DNA from: Aadella sp043822885
Lineage (GTDB): Bacteria; Omnitrophota; Gorgyraeia; Tantalellales; Tantalellaceae
Length of the DNA stretch: 17,328 nucleotides
NCBI GenBank assembly: GCA_043822885.1
Contig: JBDRBI010000035.1
Span: 1 to 17,328, forward strand
Reading direction: 5' to 3'
The translations under genes and the position numbers were made by a program. The notes under the pieces are model-generated. The model was not told where the DNA came from, searched no databases, and worked only from the letters and a program-made list of their open reading frames with translations. Shown here in pieces: positions 1-7,006 of this stretch. Numbering within the stretch: position 1 is the first letter of the stretch; each line of letters opens with the position of its first letter.

Positions 1-119
1 GCGTATACTTTTTCTTTGTCCGTAAATATCTTCTTCAGAAAATTTTCGCCGTGTTTTTCAACGGCTTTTCTGAACCGCTCTATACTGACCGCGTCTATTC
101 CTATCCCTGAAATATTCAT
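1..119 (-). CDS. acpS: Holo-[acyl-carrier-protein] synthase, N-terminal part (cut by window edge)
   Basis: AcpS transfers 4'-phosphopantetheine from CoA to a serine of apo-acyl carrier protein, activating it for fatty-acid synthesis in the cytoplasm. The 39 complete codons visible begin MNISGIGIDAVSIERFRKAV and show the family's N-terminal GIGID-V-I-RF signature, whose Asp (residue 9) binds Mg2+. FTDKEKVY near residues 32-39 matches the F-T-x-x-E-x-x-Y motif, whose Glu is the second metal ligand. The start ATG (119-117) overlaps the pdxJ stop as ATGA, so the two are probably translationally coupled. The pdxJ-acpS pair is a common gene order. The remaining two thirds or so lie beyond the left edge. 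The identification is firm for such a short piece because both metal-site motifs are present at the correct spacing. Confidence 0.88.
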   Translation of the reverse strand, partial: MNISGIGIDAVSIERFRKAVEKHGENFLKKIFTDKEKVY

Positions 120-829
120 TTTATAAGTTCCAGCATCTTTCTGACCGCTTCATATATGCCCACAAATACCGCTTTTGATATTATCGAATGCCCGATATTA
201 AGTTCTTCTATTCCTTCTATCCCGGCTATGAGCCCTACATTTTGATATGTAAGTCCGTGCCCGGCGCATGCTACAAGGCCGTTTTCCGAGGCATAAGCCG
301 TCATCTCTTTTATCGTTTCCAGTTCTTTTACGTGACCCGCGCCGCTGGTGAACGCTTCGGCGTATTTTCCCGTATGAAATTCTATTATACCCGCGCCCGT
401 TTCTTTCGAAGCTATCACCTGCTCTTTATCGGGATCGATGAACAAACTTACCTCTATGTTTCGCGCTATCAATCTGTCTACCACGTCTTTTACTTTTTTA
501 AAGTTATCCCTGACATCAAGCCCGCCTTCCGTTGTTATCTCCATGCGTTTCTCCGGAACTATAGTAGCTTGATCAGGTTTTACCCGGCAGGCGATCTCGG
601 TTATTTCGGGATCAACCGACATTTCAAGGTTAAGCCGGGTCTTTACCCTTTCTCTTAAGGCATCAAGATCTTTATCGCTTATATGTCTGCGGTCTTTACG
701 CAGATGACATACTATCGAATCGCATCCCGCTTTTTCGCTTTCTTCCGCCGCTCTTACAGGATCCGGTTCAAAAGTCTTGCGGGCTTCTCTCACGGTAGCT
801 ACATGATCAATATTAACACCCAGTTTCAT
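116..829 (-). CDS. pdxJ: Pyridoxine 5'-phosphate synthase PdxJ
   Basis: PdxJ condenses 1-deoxy-D-xylulose 5-phosphate with 3-amino-2-oxopropyl phosphate to give pyridoxine 5'-phosphate, the last ring-forming step of DXP-dependent vitamin B6 synthesis. The 237 residues are close to the usual 240 or so and form a TIM barrel. Visible motifs are NIDHVATVREAR at 6-17, HLRKDRRHI at 42-50 (catalytic His42 and phosphate-binding Arg), NLEMS with the catalytic Glu69, VPEKR at 91-95, AGHGLTYQNV with His191 at 189-198, and ELNIGHSIISKA at 209-220. All match the E. coli enzyme's active-site set. The ATG at 829 is preceded by AAGGATG about 6 nt upstream, a fair ribosome-binding site. It lies 24 nt after ybbR and overlaps acpS by 4 nt, at the distal end of the ftsH operon. 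Its presence implies the DXP-dependent rather than the PdxS/PdxT route. Confidence 0.97.
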   Translation of the reverse strand: MKLGVNIDHVATVREARKTFEPDPVRAAEESEKAGCDSIVCHLRKDRRHISDKDLDALRERVKTRLNLEMSVDPEITEIACRVKPDQATIVPEKRMEITTEGGLDVRDNFKKVKDVVDRLIARNIEVSLFIDPDKEQVIASKETGAGIIEFHTGKYAEAFTSGAGHVKELETIKEMTAYASENGLVACAGHGLTYQNVGLIAGIEGIEELNIGHSIISKAVFVGIYEAVRKMLELIK

Positions 830-853
830 CTATATCATCCTTACATTTTTTGA

Positions 854-1315
854 TTATTCCTGCGGTTTTGGGGTAGCCGCCTTTTCGGGTTCAATGGGAA
901 GGTAAACGTCTACAACTTTATCGTTTATACTGAGAAATTTGATATCGGACTGAAGCCCCAAACTTAACTTGATACTGCGGGTATATTCGCCTAGATTGAT
1001 CGTCTCCGTCTCCAGGCCGTCAAGATCTTCCACAATTTCTTCCGGGCCGAAAACCGATATTATAGCCGGTTCGATCTTAACTTTTTCGAAAATGGTCTTA
1101 TACCCTTCCGGAGATCTTCCCTCAAATACCGGTTTTACCGGTACTTCTTTCATTACGAACTTGTACCTTGAAAATACTTCTTCCACGGTCTCTTTTTTTT
1201 GTATAAAAGAATCTCTATTCACCACATCAAAAACATAAAACCACGTAGCTACGGCTAAAACAAGTGATATGATCTTAGCCAAAAAATTATTAAAAATAAT
1301 GTTATTCCATCCCAT
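854..1315 (-). CDS. YbbR/CdaR-like membrane protein, single YbbR domain
   Basis: This 153-residue protein has an N-terminal membrane anchor (about residues 10-30, with the family's NNxxAKIISLVLAVATWFYV pattern) followed by one extracytoplasmic YbbR-type beta domain (about 45-140, containing P-x-x-I-x-V-x-GP at about 83-91 and T-x-x-I-x-L at 104-108). YbbR proteins (CdaR in Firmicutes) bind and regulate the diadenylate cyclase CdaA. The gene starts 3 nt after the cdaA stop, with a GAGGCGG purine stretch inside the cdaA end as a possible ribosome-binding site. B. subtilis CdaR carries several YbbR repeats and is much longer, so this is a minimal version. The C-terminus is Pro/Lys/Ala-rich. The family is clear from the anchor motif and the context. 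The regulatory effect on CdaA is inferred. Confidence 0.88.
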   Translation of the reverse strand: MGWNNIIFNNFLAKIISLVLAVATWFYVFDVVNRDSFIQKKETVEEVFSRYKFVMKEVPVKPVFEGRSPEGYKTIFEKVKIEPAIISVFGPEEIVEDLDGLETETINLGEYTRSIKLSLGLQSDIKFLSINDKVVDVYLPIEPEKAATPKPQE

Positions 1316-1318
1316 CAG

Positions 1319-2116
1319 TTATGCGCCGCCTCTTTTTTTTGCCATAAACCTTTTAAGTACCGCTAAAAAAGGTCTTTTTCTGATCTTCGGTACATAGGCT
1401 TTTTCCAAAACTGTCCCCAGATGTTTAGGATCTATATCTTCCGTCATCTTGCCGCCTATAGCCATAGAAATATTTCCGGTCTCTTCGCTTACGACAATGA
1501 TGACCGCGTCGGTCTCCTCGCTAAGTCCCAAGGCCGCTCTGTGCCTGGTACCCATGGTCTTAGGGGCATCCGGGTTCTGAGTGAGAGGAAAGAGACATGC
1601 CGCGGCTTCTATACGCTGTTCCGAGACTATAATGCCTCCGTCATGAAGCGGTGTACTCGGTGAAAATATGGTGTTTATTAGTTCGCTTGTCACCGCGCTG
1701 TCTATGCTGACCCCGCTTTCAACATATTTGCGAAGCCCTATTTCTCTTTCAGCGGCGATCAAAGCTCCTACCCGTCTCTTTGACAATATCGTAGCCGCTT
1801 TAGCGATCTCGCCTAATGTTTCTTTTTCTCCCGAAAATATACCGAACCGGCCTACCCTAGCCAGGCCTCTGCGTATTTCCGGCTGGAAAATTATCAAAAA
1901 CGCTATGACCGATATGGCCAGAAGTCTCGTAAGCAGCCAGTTTATTATGACCAAGTTCATCCCGCCCGTGAGCATTATGACGGAGGAAATGATGATTATG
2001 CCCTTAAGCACCTGTTCCGCGGCGGTATCCCTGAGAAGAAGGTATAACATGTAATATACCGTCCAAAGAATGGCGATCTCAAGAAATATTTCCCAATACC
2101 CTAAAAAGAATTCCAT
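1319..2116 (-). CDS. cdaA: Membrane diadenylate cyclase CdaA (c-di-AMP synthase)
   Basis: CdaA joins two ATP molecules into cyclic di-AMP, a second messenger controlling potassium and osmotic balance and the cell wall. Residues 1 to about 80 contain three hydrophobic membrane spans, and the DAC domain follows (about 95-245). The catalytic motifs are HDGGIIV at 158-164 (the DGA motif, here DGG) and GTRHRAALGLSEETDA at 189-204 (the RHR motif). The 265 residues match the 273 of B. subtilis CdaA. The C-terminal tail is basic (KRPFLAVLKRFMAKKRGGA). The gene begins 3 nt after the folP stop and is followed after 3 nt by ybbR, giving the usual cdaA-ybbR pair. The glmM gene that often follows is absent here. 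There is no strong ribosome-binding site, so coupling to folP is likely. Confidence 0.95.
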   Translation of the reverse strand: MEFFLGYWEIFLEIAILWTVYYMLYLLLRDTAAEQVLKGIIIISSVIMLTGGMNLVIINWLLTRLLAISVIAFLIIFQPEIRRGLARVGRFGIFSGEKETLGEIAKAATILSKRRVGALIAAEREIGLRKYVESGVSIDSAVTSELINTIFSPSTPLHDGGIIVSEQRIEAAACLFPLTQNPDAPKTMGTRHRAALGLSEETDAVIIVVSEETGNISMAIGGKMTEDIDPKHLGTVLEKAYVPKIRKRPFLAVLKRFMAKKRGGA

Positions 2117-2119
2117 AAT

Positions 2120-2989
2120 CTATCCGTGGCCTTTCATTATAGCATTCGTTACTAAAACAGCGTCTTTCATCTCAGGAATATCATGTACTCTAAGTATACC
2201 AGCACCTTTTGTTATGGCAAATACGGATGCCGCTATTGTTCCGAACACCCTCTCATCTACCGCCCTGTCGGTAACGGCCCCTAAGAACGATTTTCTGCTT
2301 ACGCCTACCAGTATTGTTTTACCCAGATCCTTAAAACGATCCAGGTTCTTTAGTATATCAAGGTTATGCCGCACTGTCTTTCCGAAACCTATACCCGGAT
2401 CTATTACTATATTTTCGGGAAGGATACCGGCGGATTCCGCTTTTTTTATCGCTTCTGAAAGATACGTTTTTACTTCGCCTATAACGTCTTTGTATTCCGG
2501 GCTTTTTTGCATCTGTCCGGGTGTGCCTTGCATATGCATCAGTATTACCCCGATCTTATAGCTCGCGGCAATCCCGAGCATCTCTTTATCACCGGATAAA
2601 GCGGTAATATCGTTTATTATATCCGCGCCTTCTTCTATTGCTTTACGCGCGATAATACTTTTATATGTGTCAACGGATAAAGGCACTTTTAGATCACGTA
2701 AAGCTTTTACGACCGGAATAACTCTTCTTTCTTCCTCTTCAGCGGATATGCGGCCCGATCCCGGCCTGGAAGACTCTCCTCCGATGTCTATAATATCCGC
2801 GCCTTCGGATATCATCTCAAGAGCTCTGTCCCTGGCTTTTGAAGGATCAAGATACTTCCCGCCGTCACTGAAAGAATCCGGAGTGACATTAAGCACCCCC
2901 ATTATCAGGACACGTCCCGCCCCCGCCGGTATAATATCTCCTATTCGTTTCTTCAATGTTCTATCTGTAACCTTTTCTATCCCACTCAT
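2120..2989 (-). CDS. folP: Dihydropteroate synthase
   Basis: FolP condenses p-aminobenzoate with 6-hydroxymethyl-dihydropterin pyrophosphate to form 7,8-dihydropteroate in folate synthesis; it is the sulfonamide target. The 289 residues carry all signature loops of this TIM barrel: MGVLNVTPDSFSDGG at 30-44, DIGGESSRPG at 68-77, SVDTYK at 105-110, NDIT at 126-129, HMQGTPGQMQ at 152-161, DPGIGFGKT at 197-205 and VGVSRKSFLG at 228-237. The ATG at 2989 gives a short extra N-terminus before the barrel. No good Shine-Dalgarno sequence precedes it, because the degenerate period-7 array fills the 60-nt gap to ftsH. The ftsH-folP-cdaA order is widespread in bacteria. Confidence 0.97.
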   Translation of the reverse strand: MSGIEKVTDRTLKKRIGDIIPAGAGRVLIMGVLNVTPDSFSDGGKYLDPSKARDRALEMISEGADIIDIGGESSRPGSGRISAEEEERRVIPVVKALRDLKVPLSVDTYKSIIARKAIEEGADIINDITALSGDKEMLGIAASYKIGVILMHMQGTPGQMQKSPEYKDVIGEVKTYLSEAIKKAESAGILPENIVIDPGIGFGKTVRHNLDILKNLDRFKDLGKTILVGVSRKSFLGAVTDRAVDERVFGTIAASVFAITKGAGILRVHDIPEMKDAVLVTNAIMKGHG

Positions 2990-2993
2990 CCAT

Positions 2994-3048
2994 AGACTTT
3001 AGACTTTTAGACCTTTGACCTTTAAACCTTTTAACTTTTAAACTGTTT
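2994..3048. repeat. Degenerate short-unit tandem array, ftsH-folP gap
   Basis: On the plus strand the gap reads as successive words AGACTTT, AGACTTTT, AGACCTTT, GACCTTT, AAACCTTTT, AACTTTT and AAACTGTTT, a decayed array with a period of about 7-9 bp. It fills almost the entire space between the ftsH stop (3050-3052) and the folP start, leaving no room for a promoter. On the coding strand it contains TAA and TAG repeatedly. Confidence 0.7.
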
Positions 3049-3049
3049 A

Positions 3050-4939
3050 CTACTTAAGTCCCAATATCTCACGCACTTCATTTTCTTCCAGCGTTTCTTT
3101 TTCTATAAGTTTTTCAGCCAAGATATCCAGTTTATCTTTATTCTCGCTCATTTTGGACCTGGCTATTTCATAACAGCCGTCAATTATGTTTTTGACCTCT
3201 TCATCAATGATCTTAGCTGTATCTTCGCTGTAATTTCTTTCTTCGGATATATCCCTGCCCAGGAATATCTGTTCATGTCTTTTCCCGAAAGTAAGATGGC
3301 CTAATCTCTCGCTCATACCGTACTGCGTTACCATGTTCCGGGCGATCTCCGTAGCTTTTTTTATATCGTCATGAGCTCCGCTGGATATTTCGTTGAATTT
3401 TATCTCTTCACTGGCCCGCCCTGCCAGCATAACGGTTATCTTTCCTAGAAGCTGTTTTTTGCGGACTATGTGAGTATCGCTTTGAGGAAGATGTATCGTA
3501 TACCCTAATGCCATACCTCTTGATACTATCGTTACTTTATGCAGAGGATCCGTATCTTCTATCAGGTAAGATATGAGAGCATGTCCTGATTCATGATATG
3601 CCGTGATCTTTTTTTCCTCTTCATTTATCTTTCTGGATTTACGTTCCGGACCGGCGATCACCCTTTCCATAGCTTCCTGCAGTTCCGCCATGCCGACCGA
3701 CGCCTTGTTCCTCCTGGCGCCCAGAAGCGCTCCTTCATTTATCAGATTAGCAAGATCCGCTCCCGAAAAATATGTTGTCTGCTTGGCTATCTTTCCAAAA
3801 TCTATGTCTTTATCCATTTTAACTTTACGCGCATGTACTTTTAAGATCGCGATCCTGCCGTCTTTATCGGGTCTATCTACGACCACTTGTCTGTCAAAAC
3901 GTCCCGGCCTTAAAAGAGCGGGGTCCAGGACATCCGGACGGTTAGTAGCCGCTATTAATATAACGCCCGTGGCAGTATCAAATCCGTCCATCTCGGATAA
4001 AAGCGCGTTAAGGGTCTGTTCCCTTTCGTCATGCCCTCCGCCTATCCCTGAAAATCTCTGTCTGCCTACTGCGTCTATTTCATCCATAAATATTATGCAT
4101 CCCTTTTGGCTCGCCTTGACGGATTTTTGGGCTTGATCAAAAAGGTCTCTTACGCGCGAAGCTCCCACTCCCACGAACATCTCCACAAAATCCGAGCCCG
4201 ATATACTGAAAAAAGGAACACCCGCTTCCCCGGCCACGGCTTTGGCCAAAAGGGTTTTACCCGTACCCGGAGGCCCCATAAGAAGCACTCCCTTAGGCAT
4301 TTTTCCGCCCAGCTTCTGAAATTTGCGCGGGTCTTTCAGGAATTCTATGATCTCTTTTAATTCTTCTTTCGCCTCTTCTATCCCGGCAACATCATCGAAT
4401 GTTATCTTCATTTTATCTTTCGTCGCCAGACGCGCCCTTGATTTACCGAAGGACATCATTTTTCCTCCGCCGGCCGAAGCTCCCCTGTATATAAAAAACC
4501 ACAAAAAGAGCATGAAAAGTATCATCGGACCCAAAGAATAAAAAAGATTCGATAAAAATGTCTGAGGCGGTTTGATGTCAAATTCCGCTACGTTCTGCGT
4601 CAGGAGTTTTATAAGTTCCGGATCTTCCTCGGGGATATTGACCACATATGCCTTTCCGTTATTCATCTTCCCTATGATACGATTCTCGACCTTTACGGCC
4701 GATAAAATGACGCCTGTATCATTATTAGTTTCGACTGTCTGATAAAATTCTTTGTATGTCATCTCCTGCGATGTTTCTTCAAGAGACGAGAACACCCACT
4801 GGAATATCATGAATATCCCTACTACTACCATTATCCAGACAAATCTATCCGGGATATTCTTGTTATTTTTGCCGTTCTTTTTCTCTGCCGGAGTTTTCCT
4901 CGCCGGACTTTTTTTGGATGGGTTACTATCGTTCTTCAT
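3050..4939 (-). CDS. ftsH: ATP-dependent zinc metalloprotease FtsH
   Basis: FtsH is a hexameric inner-membrane AAA+ protease that degrades misfolded membrane proteins and short-lived regulators. The 629 residues show a Lys-rich cytoplasmic start (1-30), a first membrane span (about 32-50), a periplasmic domain (about 52-130), a second span (about 132-151), the Walker A motif GPPGTGKT at 222-229, Walker B IIFMDEIDA at 282-290, the second region of homology ATNRPDVLDPALLRPGRFDR at 331-350, the zinc site HESGH at 449-453 and the distal Asp ligand in GAHDDI (about residue 525). Every key residue is present. The ATG at 4939 follows AGGGGA by about 10 nt, and a strong promoter candidate lies 72-100 nt upstream, so ftsH appears to open the operon running to acpS. 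The basic leader of about 30 residues before the first span is longer than in E. coli FtsH. Confidence 0.98.
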   Translation of the reverse strand: MKNDSNPSKKSPARKTPAEKKNGKNNKNIPDRFVWIMVVVGIFMIFQWVFSSLEETSQEMTYKEFYQTVETNNDTGVILSAVKVENRIIGKMNNGKAYVVNIPEEDPELIKLLTQNVAEFDIKPPQTFLSNLFYSLGPMILFMLFLWFFIYRGASAGGGKMMSFGKSRARLATKDKMKITFDDVAGIEEAKEELKEIIEFLKDPRKFQKLGGKMPKGVLLMGPPGTGKTLLAKAVAGEAGVPFFSISGSDFVEMFVGVGASRVRDLFDQAQKSVKASQKGCIIFMDEIDAVGRQRFSGIGGGHDEREQTLNALLSEMDGFDTATGVILIAATNRPDVLDPALLRPGRFDRQVVVDRPDKDGRIAILKVHARKVKMDKDIDFGKIAKQTTYFSGADLANLINEGALLGARRNKASVGMAELQEAMERVIAGPERKSRKINEEEKKITAYHESGHALISYLIEDTDPLHKVTIVSRGMALGYTIHLPQSDTHIVRKKQLLGKITVMLAGRASEEIKFNEISSGAHDDIKKATEIARNMVTQYGMSERLGHLTFGKRHEQIFLGRDISEERNYSEDTAKIIDEEVKNIIDGCYEIARSKMSENKDKLDILAEKLIEKETLEENEVREILGLK

Positions 4940-5010
4940 GTATTTGTGTTCCCCTATTTGAATGTCATATTATTGTGATGATTATTATTCCGATGATATC
5001 CGGAGTTGCT

Positions 5011-5039
5011 ATTCTAGCATACTGTTCATTCAGGGTCAA
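5011..5039 (-). promoter_or_regulatory. Sigma70-type promoter with extended -10, upstream of ftsH
   Basis: On the minus strand a -35 box TTGACC (5039-5034) is separated by exactly 17 nt from a -10 box TAGAAT (5016-5011). A TG dinucleotide stands one base before the -10 (TGC-TAGAAT), as in extended -10 promoters. The start site would fall near 5004, giving a leader of about 65 nt before the ftsH ATG. It is the best promoter match I find in the window, and it sits where an operon head is expected. No mapping data support it. Confidence 0.65.
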
Positions 5040-5054
5040 ATGCAGATAAGTTCG

Positions 5055-5082
5055 GAGTTGAGAGTTCAGAGTTGTGAGTTGG
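5055..5082. repeat. Heptamer tandem array (GAGTTGN type), tilS-ftsH gap
   Basis: Four consecutive 7-bp units GAGTTGA, GAGTTCA, GAGTTGT and GAGTTGG, preceded by a looser AAGTTCG. It lies immediately upstream of the putative ftsH -35 box (16 nt away). Its unit differs from that of the second array in the same gap (5187-5228). This is the only array not next to a stop codon. Confidence 0.8.
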
Positions 5083-5100
5083 GGTTTTAAAGACTTAGGA

Positions 5101-5179
5101 GATTGCCGCGGGCCCTTCGGTCCCTCGCAATAACGGGGGTGGCCAGTCATTGCGAACCCCGAAGGGGTGAAGCAATCTC
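5101..5179. repeat. Inverted pair of GTCATTGCGA/GCAATCTC palindromic repeats
   Basis: Two copies of the same element face opposite ways. One runs from GATTGCCGCGGG to CCTCGCAATAAC (5101-5134). The other runs from GTCATTGCGAACCCC to GGGGTGAAGCAATCTC (5146-5179). Each copy can fold on itself: the first has a GGGCC-CTTCGG-TCCC-type core, the second CCCC-GAA-GGGG flanked by ATTGC/GCAAT. It is a REP/MITE-like element without coding capacity. It occupies the middle of the 293-nt tilS-ftsH gap and has no T-run on the minus strand, so an intrinsic terminator is not evident. Confidence 0.85.
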
Positions 5180-5186
5180 TTTTAAA

Positions 5187-5228
5187 CACCATTCACCATT
5201 CACCATTCACTATTCACTATCCACCGTC
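5187..5228. repeat. Heptamer tandem array (CACCATT type) at the tilS 3' end
   Basis: Six 7-bp units in register: CACCATT three times, then CACTATT, CACTATC and CACCGTC. The array ends 4 nt from the tilS stop codon (5233-5235). On the coding strand the unit reads GTGAATG-like and contains TGA. Because 7 is not a multiple of 3, stops appear in all three frames. Confidence 0.9.
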
Positions 5229-5232
5229 AAAC

Positions 5233-6234
5233 CTACATTTTCTTCTCAAAAACTATCTTGTCTTTTGTTTTTACTATTTTTACTTTTCCGGGAAGATCCA
5301 GGGACTGACCGGCGGAGGCTGTGCGCACAAAATAATCCATATCTATCCAATGTCTATATGTAAGTTTTTTGATGTTCCCGCCGGTCTTCGCGAACAGATC
5401 TTTCAAGACATCTTTCCTTACGGTCCTGGACTGAGAAATTAAGTCACTTACCCTTATCTCCGATCCTTCCAAACCTTTATTTACTAATACCTTCTTTTTG
5501 GCTTCTTCAATAAAAAAGAGGTCCTCCCGTAAAGTATCGGACAAGTTAACTAAAGTTCTTCTAAGCTTTGGACTGTATTTTTCCAGATATGGCAGGATAT
5601 CAAGCCTTACTCTGTTACGTCTGAAATTCATATCTTTATTGGAGCTATCCTCGACAAAGCTCAATTTGCTGTCTTTCAAGAAATCAAGTATGTTTTTCCT
5701 CTCTATCCTTATTAAAGGCCGTATTATCCTCAAAACCCCTTCTTCCCTTACAGGCGGAATGCCCGTAAGACCAGAAATAGAGGAGCCATGCAGAATTTTC
5801 ATCAGCACCGTTTCGGCCTGATCGTCCATAGTGTGTCCCGTGGCTATGACCCCGCATTTTTTCTTTTTTGCCGTCCTTATCAGGAATCTATATCTTTCTT
5901 CTCTTGCGCGTTCTTCCGTGGACAGATCTTTTTTGCCGGTTTTTTTGACATTGCACCTGCCCATAACACATTCCGCGTTTAATTGCTTTGAGATATCTTT
6001 GACAAATCGGGAATCCGCGGCGGATTCAGCGCCCCTTAAACCATGATCCAGATTCGCGATAATAACTTCAACACCCAAAGATCCGCGGATTTCTAAAAGA
6101 CTCTTCATTAAACAGACCGAATCCGCTCCCCCGGACACGGCCACAAGTACTCTATCCCCTTTTCTTAGCATATCGTAATGCTTTATCGTATCTTTAACGT
6201 TCTTAAGGAACGCGCTATATGTGAGTTTTTTCAT
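5233..6234 (-). CDS. tilS: tRNA(Ile)-lysidine synthase TilS
   Basis: TilS attaches lysine to C34 of tRNA-Ile(CAU) using ATP, which switches the tRNA from Met to Ile identity and codon AUG to AUA. The 333 residues begin with the N-type PP-loop domain: SGGADS at 34-39, NLDHGLRG at 61-68, E108-RAREERY, GHTMDDQAETVL at 133-144, and RPLIRIERKNI at 172-182. SFVEDSSNKDMNFRRNRVR at 192-210 is the family hallmark just before the substrate-binding domain. The protein is shorter than E. coli TilS (about 430), so the C-terminal domain is reduced. The ATG at 6234 has no Shine-Dalgarno sequence; ATTTTTATTATC precedes it. The tilS-ftsH order is common. Upstream is queH, another wobble-position modification gene. 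Both flanking gaps are full of repeats. Confidence 0.95.
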   Translation of the reverse strand: MKKLTYSAFLKNVKDTIKHYDMLRKGDRVLVAVSGGADSVCLMKSLLEIRGSLGVEVIIANLDHGLRGAESAADSRFVKDISKQLNAECVMGRCNVKKTGKKDLSTEERAREERYRFLIRTAKKKKCGVIATGHTMDDQAETVLMKILHGSSISGLTGIPPVREEGVLRIIRPLIRIERKNILDFLKDSKLSFVEDSSNKDMNFRRNRVRLDILPYLEKYSPKLRRTLVNLSDTLREDLFFIEEAKKKVLVNKGLEGSEIRVSDLISQSRTVRKDVLKDLFAKTGGNIKKLTYRHWIDMDYFVRTASAGQSLDLPGKVKIVKTKDKIVFEKKM

Positions 6235-6283
6235 GATAATAAAAATCGCTCGATTCTCGATCTTATGTTTCTTCGCTCACCCC

Positions 6284-6399
6284 GTCATTGCGAGGAGAAG
6301 CGGAGCAACGACGAAGCAATCTCAAGAACTTGATAAAAGAGAGATTGCTTCCCCCCGTCGCTTTGCTCCGCAAAGCGGAGCAGCGGGGGTCGCAATGAC
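6284..6399. repeat. Inverted pair of GTCATTGCGAG/GCAATCTC palindromic repeats, queH-tilS gap
   Basis: The first copy runs from GTCATTGCGAGGAGAAGCGG to GAAGCAATCTC (6284-6323). The second runs in reverse from GAGATTGCTTCC to GTCGCAATGAC (6341-6399), with an internal GCTCCGC-AAAG-CGGAGC hairpin. The outer ends are reverse complements, so the whole 116 bp can form one large cruciform with nested hairpins. The same family occurs at 5101-5179, 8408-8485 and, as a fragment, at 16575-16585. Confidence 0.88.
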
Positions 6400-6420
6400 A
6401 GTAAAGAGATCTCCCGCAAG

Positions 6421-6469
6421 GTCAATAGTCAATCGTCAATCGTCAACGGTCAATAGTCTATTGTCTTTC
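6421..6469. repeat. Heptamer tandem array (GTCAATN type) overlapping the queH 3' end
   Basis: Seven 7-bp units: GTCAATA, GTCAATC, GTCAATC, GTCAACG, GTCAATA, GTCTATT and GTCTTTC. The first five lie in or up to the edge of the gap. The last two are inside the queH reading frame, and the queH stop (TGA, 6452-6450) is part of a unit. TGA and TAG recur in all frames of the coding strand. Confidence 0.9.
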
Positions 6470-6998
6470 TTAACCTTTCTTCCTGACTATACACACACCC
6501 GCAATAATGCTGTCTGTAAAGATTCATATCTTTGGCTTTCTCAACGGCCATTTTAAATCCGTCACGTTTTTTAAAATTCGATGGAATAAAAAAATCCTCT
6601 CCGACATCGTTCCCTATACAATTCACTTTAACGGCGTCTTTCATTGGTCCGGCGGTAATTGTCGTTGTAAACGCGTTAAAATCATTTTTTTTCGCGAAAA
6701 CATATGTCTTTTCAAGCCGCATCCTGAAACATAGATCGCATCTTTCGCCGCCTTCCGGATCATATGCTTTTCCTTTGACCATCTCAAACCATCTTTGTCT
6801 GTCATATGGTCCTTCAATGAGTTCGAAAGAAAATTCATCGGCTACTTTCTTTACGGCATCAAGACGCCTCAGATATTCATCTTCGGGATGAATATTCGGG
6901 TTATAGAAAAACCCCGTTATTTTATGCCCGCCGCATAAAAGCTGTTCCGCCGCCGCCGCCGCGCATATCCCGCAACATATGTGAAGTAAGATCTTCAT
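6450..6998 (-). CDS. queH: Epoxyqueuosine reductase QueH (DUF208 family)
   Basis: QueH reduces epoxyqueuosine to queuosine at G34 of tRNAs for Asp, Asn, His and Tyr, replacing the unrelated QueG. The 182 residues match the DUF208 layout: MKILLHICCGIC at the N-terminus (Cys8, Cys9, Cys12), FFYNPNIHPEDEYLRR at about 30-45, ERCDLCFRMRLEKT at about 85-98 (C-x-x-C), FTTTITAGPMKD at about 109-120 and YRQHYCGCVYSQEER near the end. The conserved cysteines provide the Fe-S/metal site. The last codons lie in the heptamer array, so the extreme C-terminus (TIDY) is repeat-derived. There is no clear Shine-Dalgarno; GGTGA from the upstream repeat lies about 10 nt before the ATG. It is probably co-oriented with tilS for anticodon modification. 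Confidence 0.93.
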   Translation of the reverse strand: MKILLHICCGICAAAAAEQLLCGGHKITGFFYNPNIHPEDEYLRRLDAVKKVADEFSFELIEGPYDRQRWFEMVKGKAYDPEGGERCDLCFRMRLEKTYVFAKKNDFNAFTTTITAGPMKDAVKVNCIGNDVGEDFFIPSNFKKRDGFKMAVEKAKDMNLYRQHYCGCVYSQEERLRKTIDY

Positions 6999-7006
6999 AG
7001 CTTATA

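Noticed and set aside
4965..5192. 75-residue minus-strand ORF between ftsH and tilS
   Set aside because: It is made of repeat-element and heptamer sequence translated by chance, overlaps the predicted ftsH promoter, and has no family features.
6221..6556. 111-residue plus-strand ORF across the queH-tilS gap
   Set aside because: It runs through the inverted repeat pair and heptamer array; the sequence is low complexity and it overlaps two real genes on the other strand.
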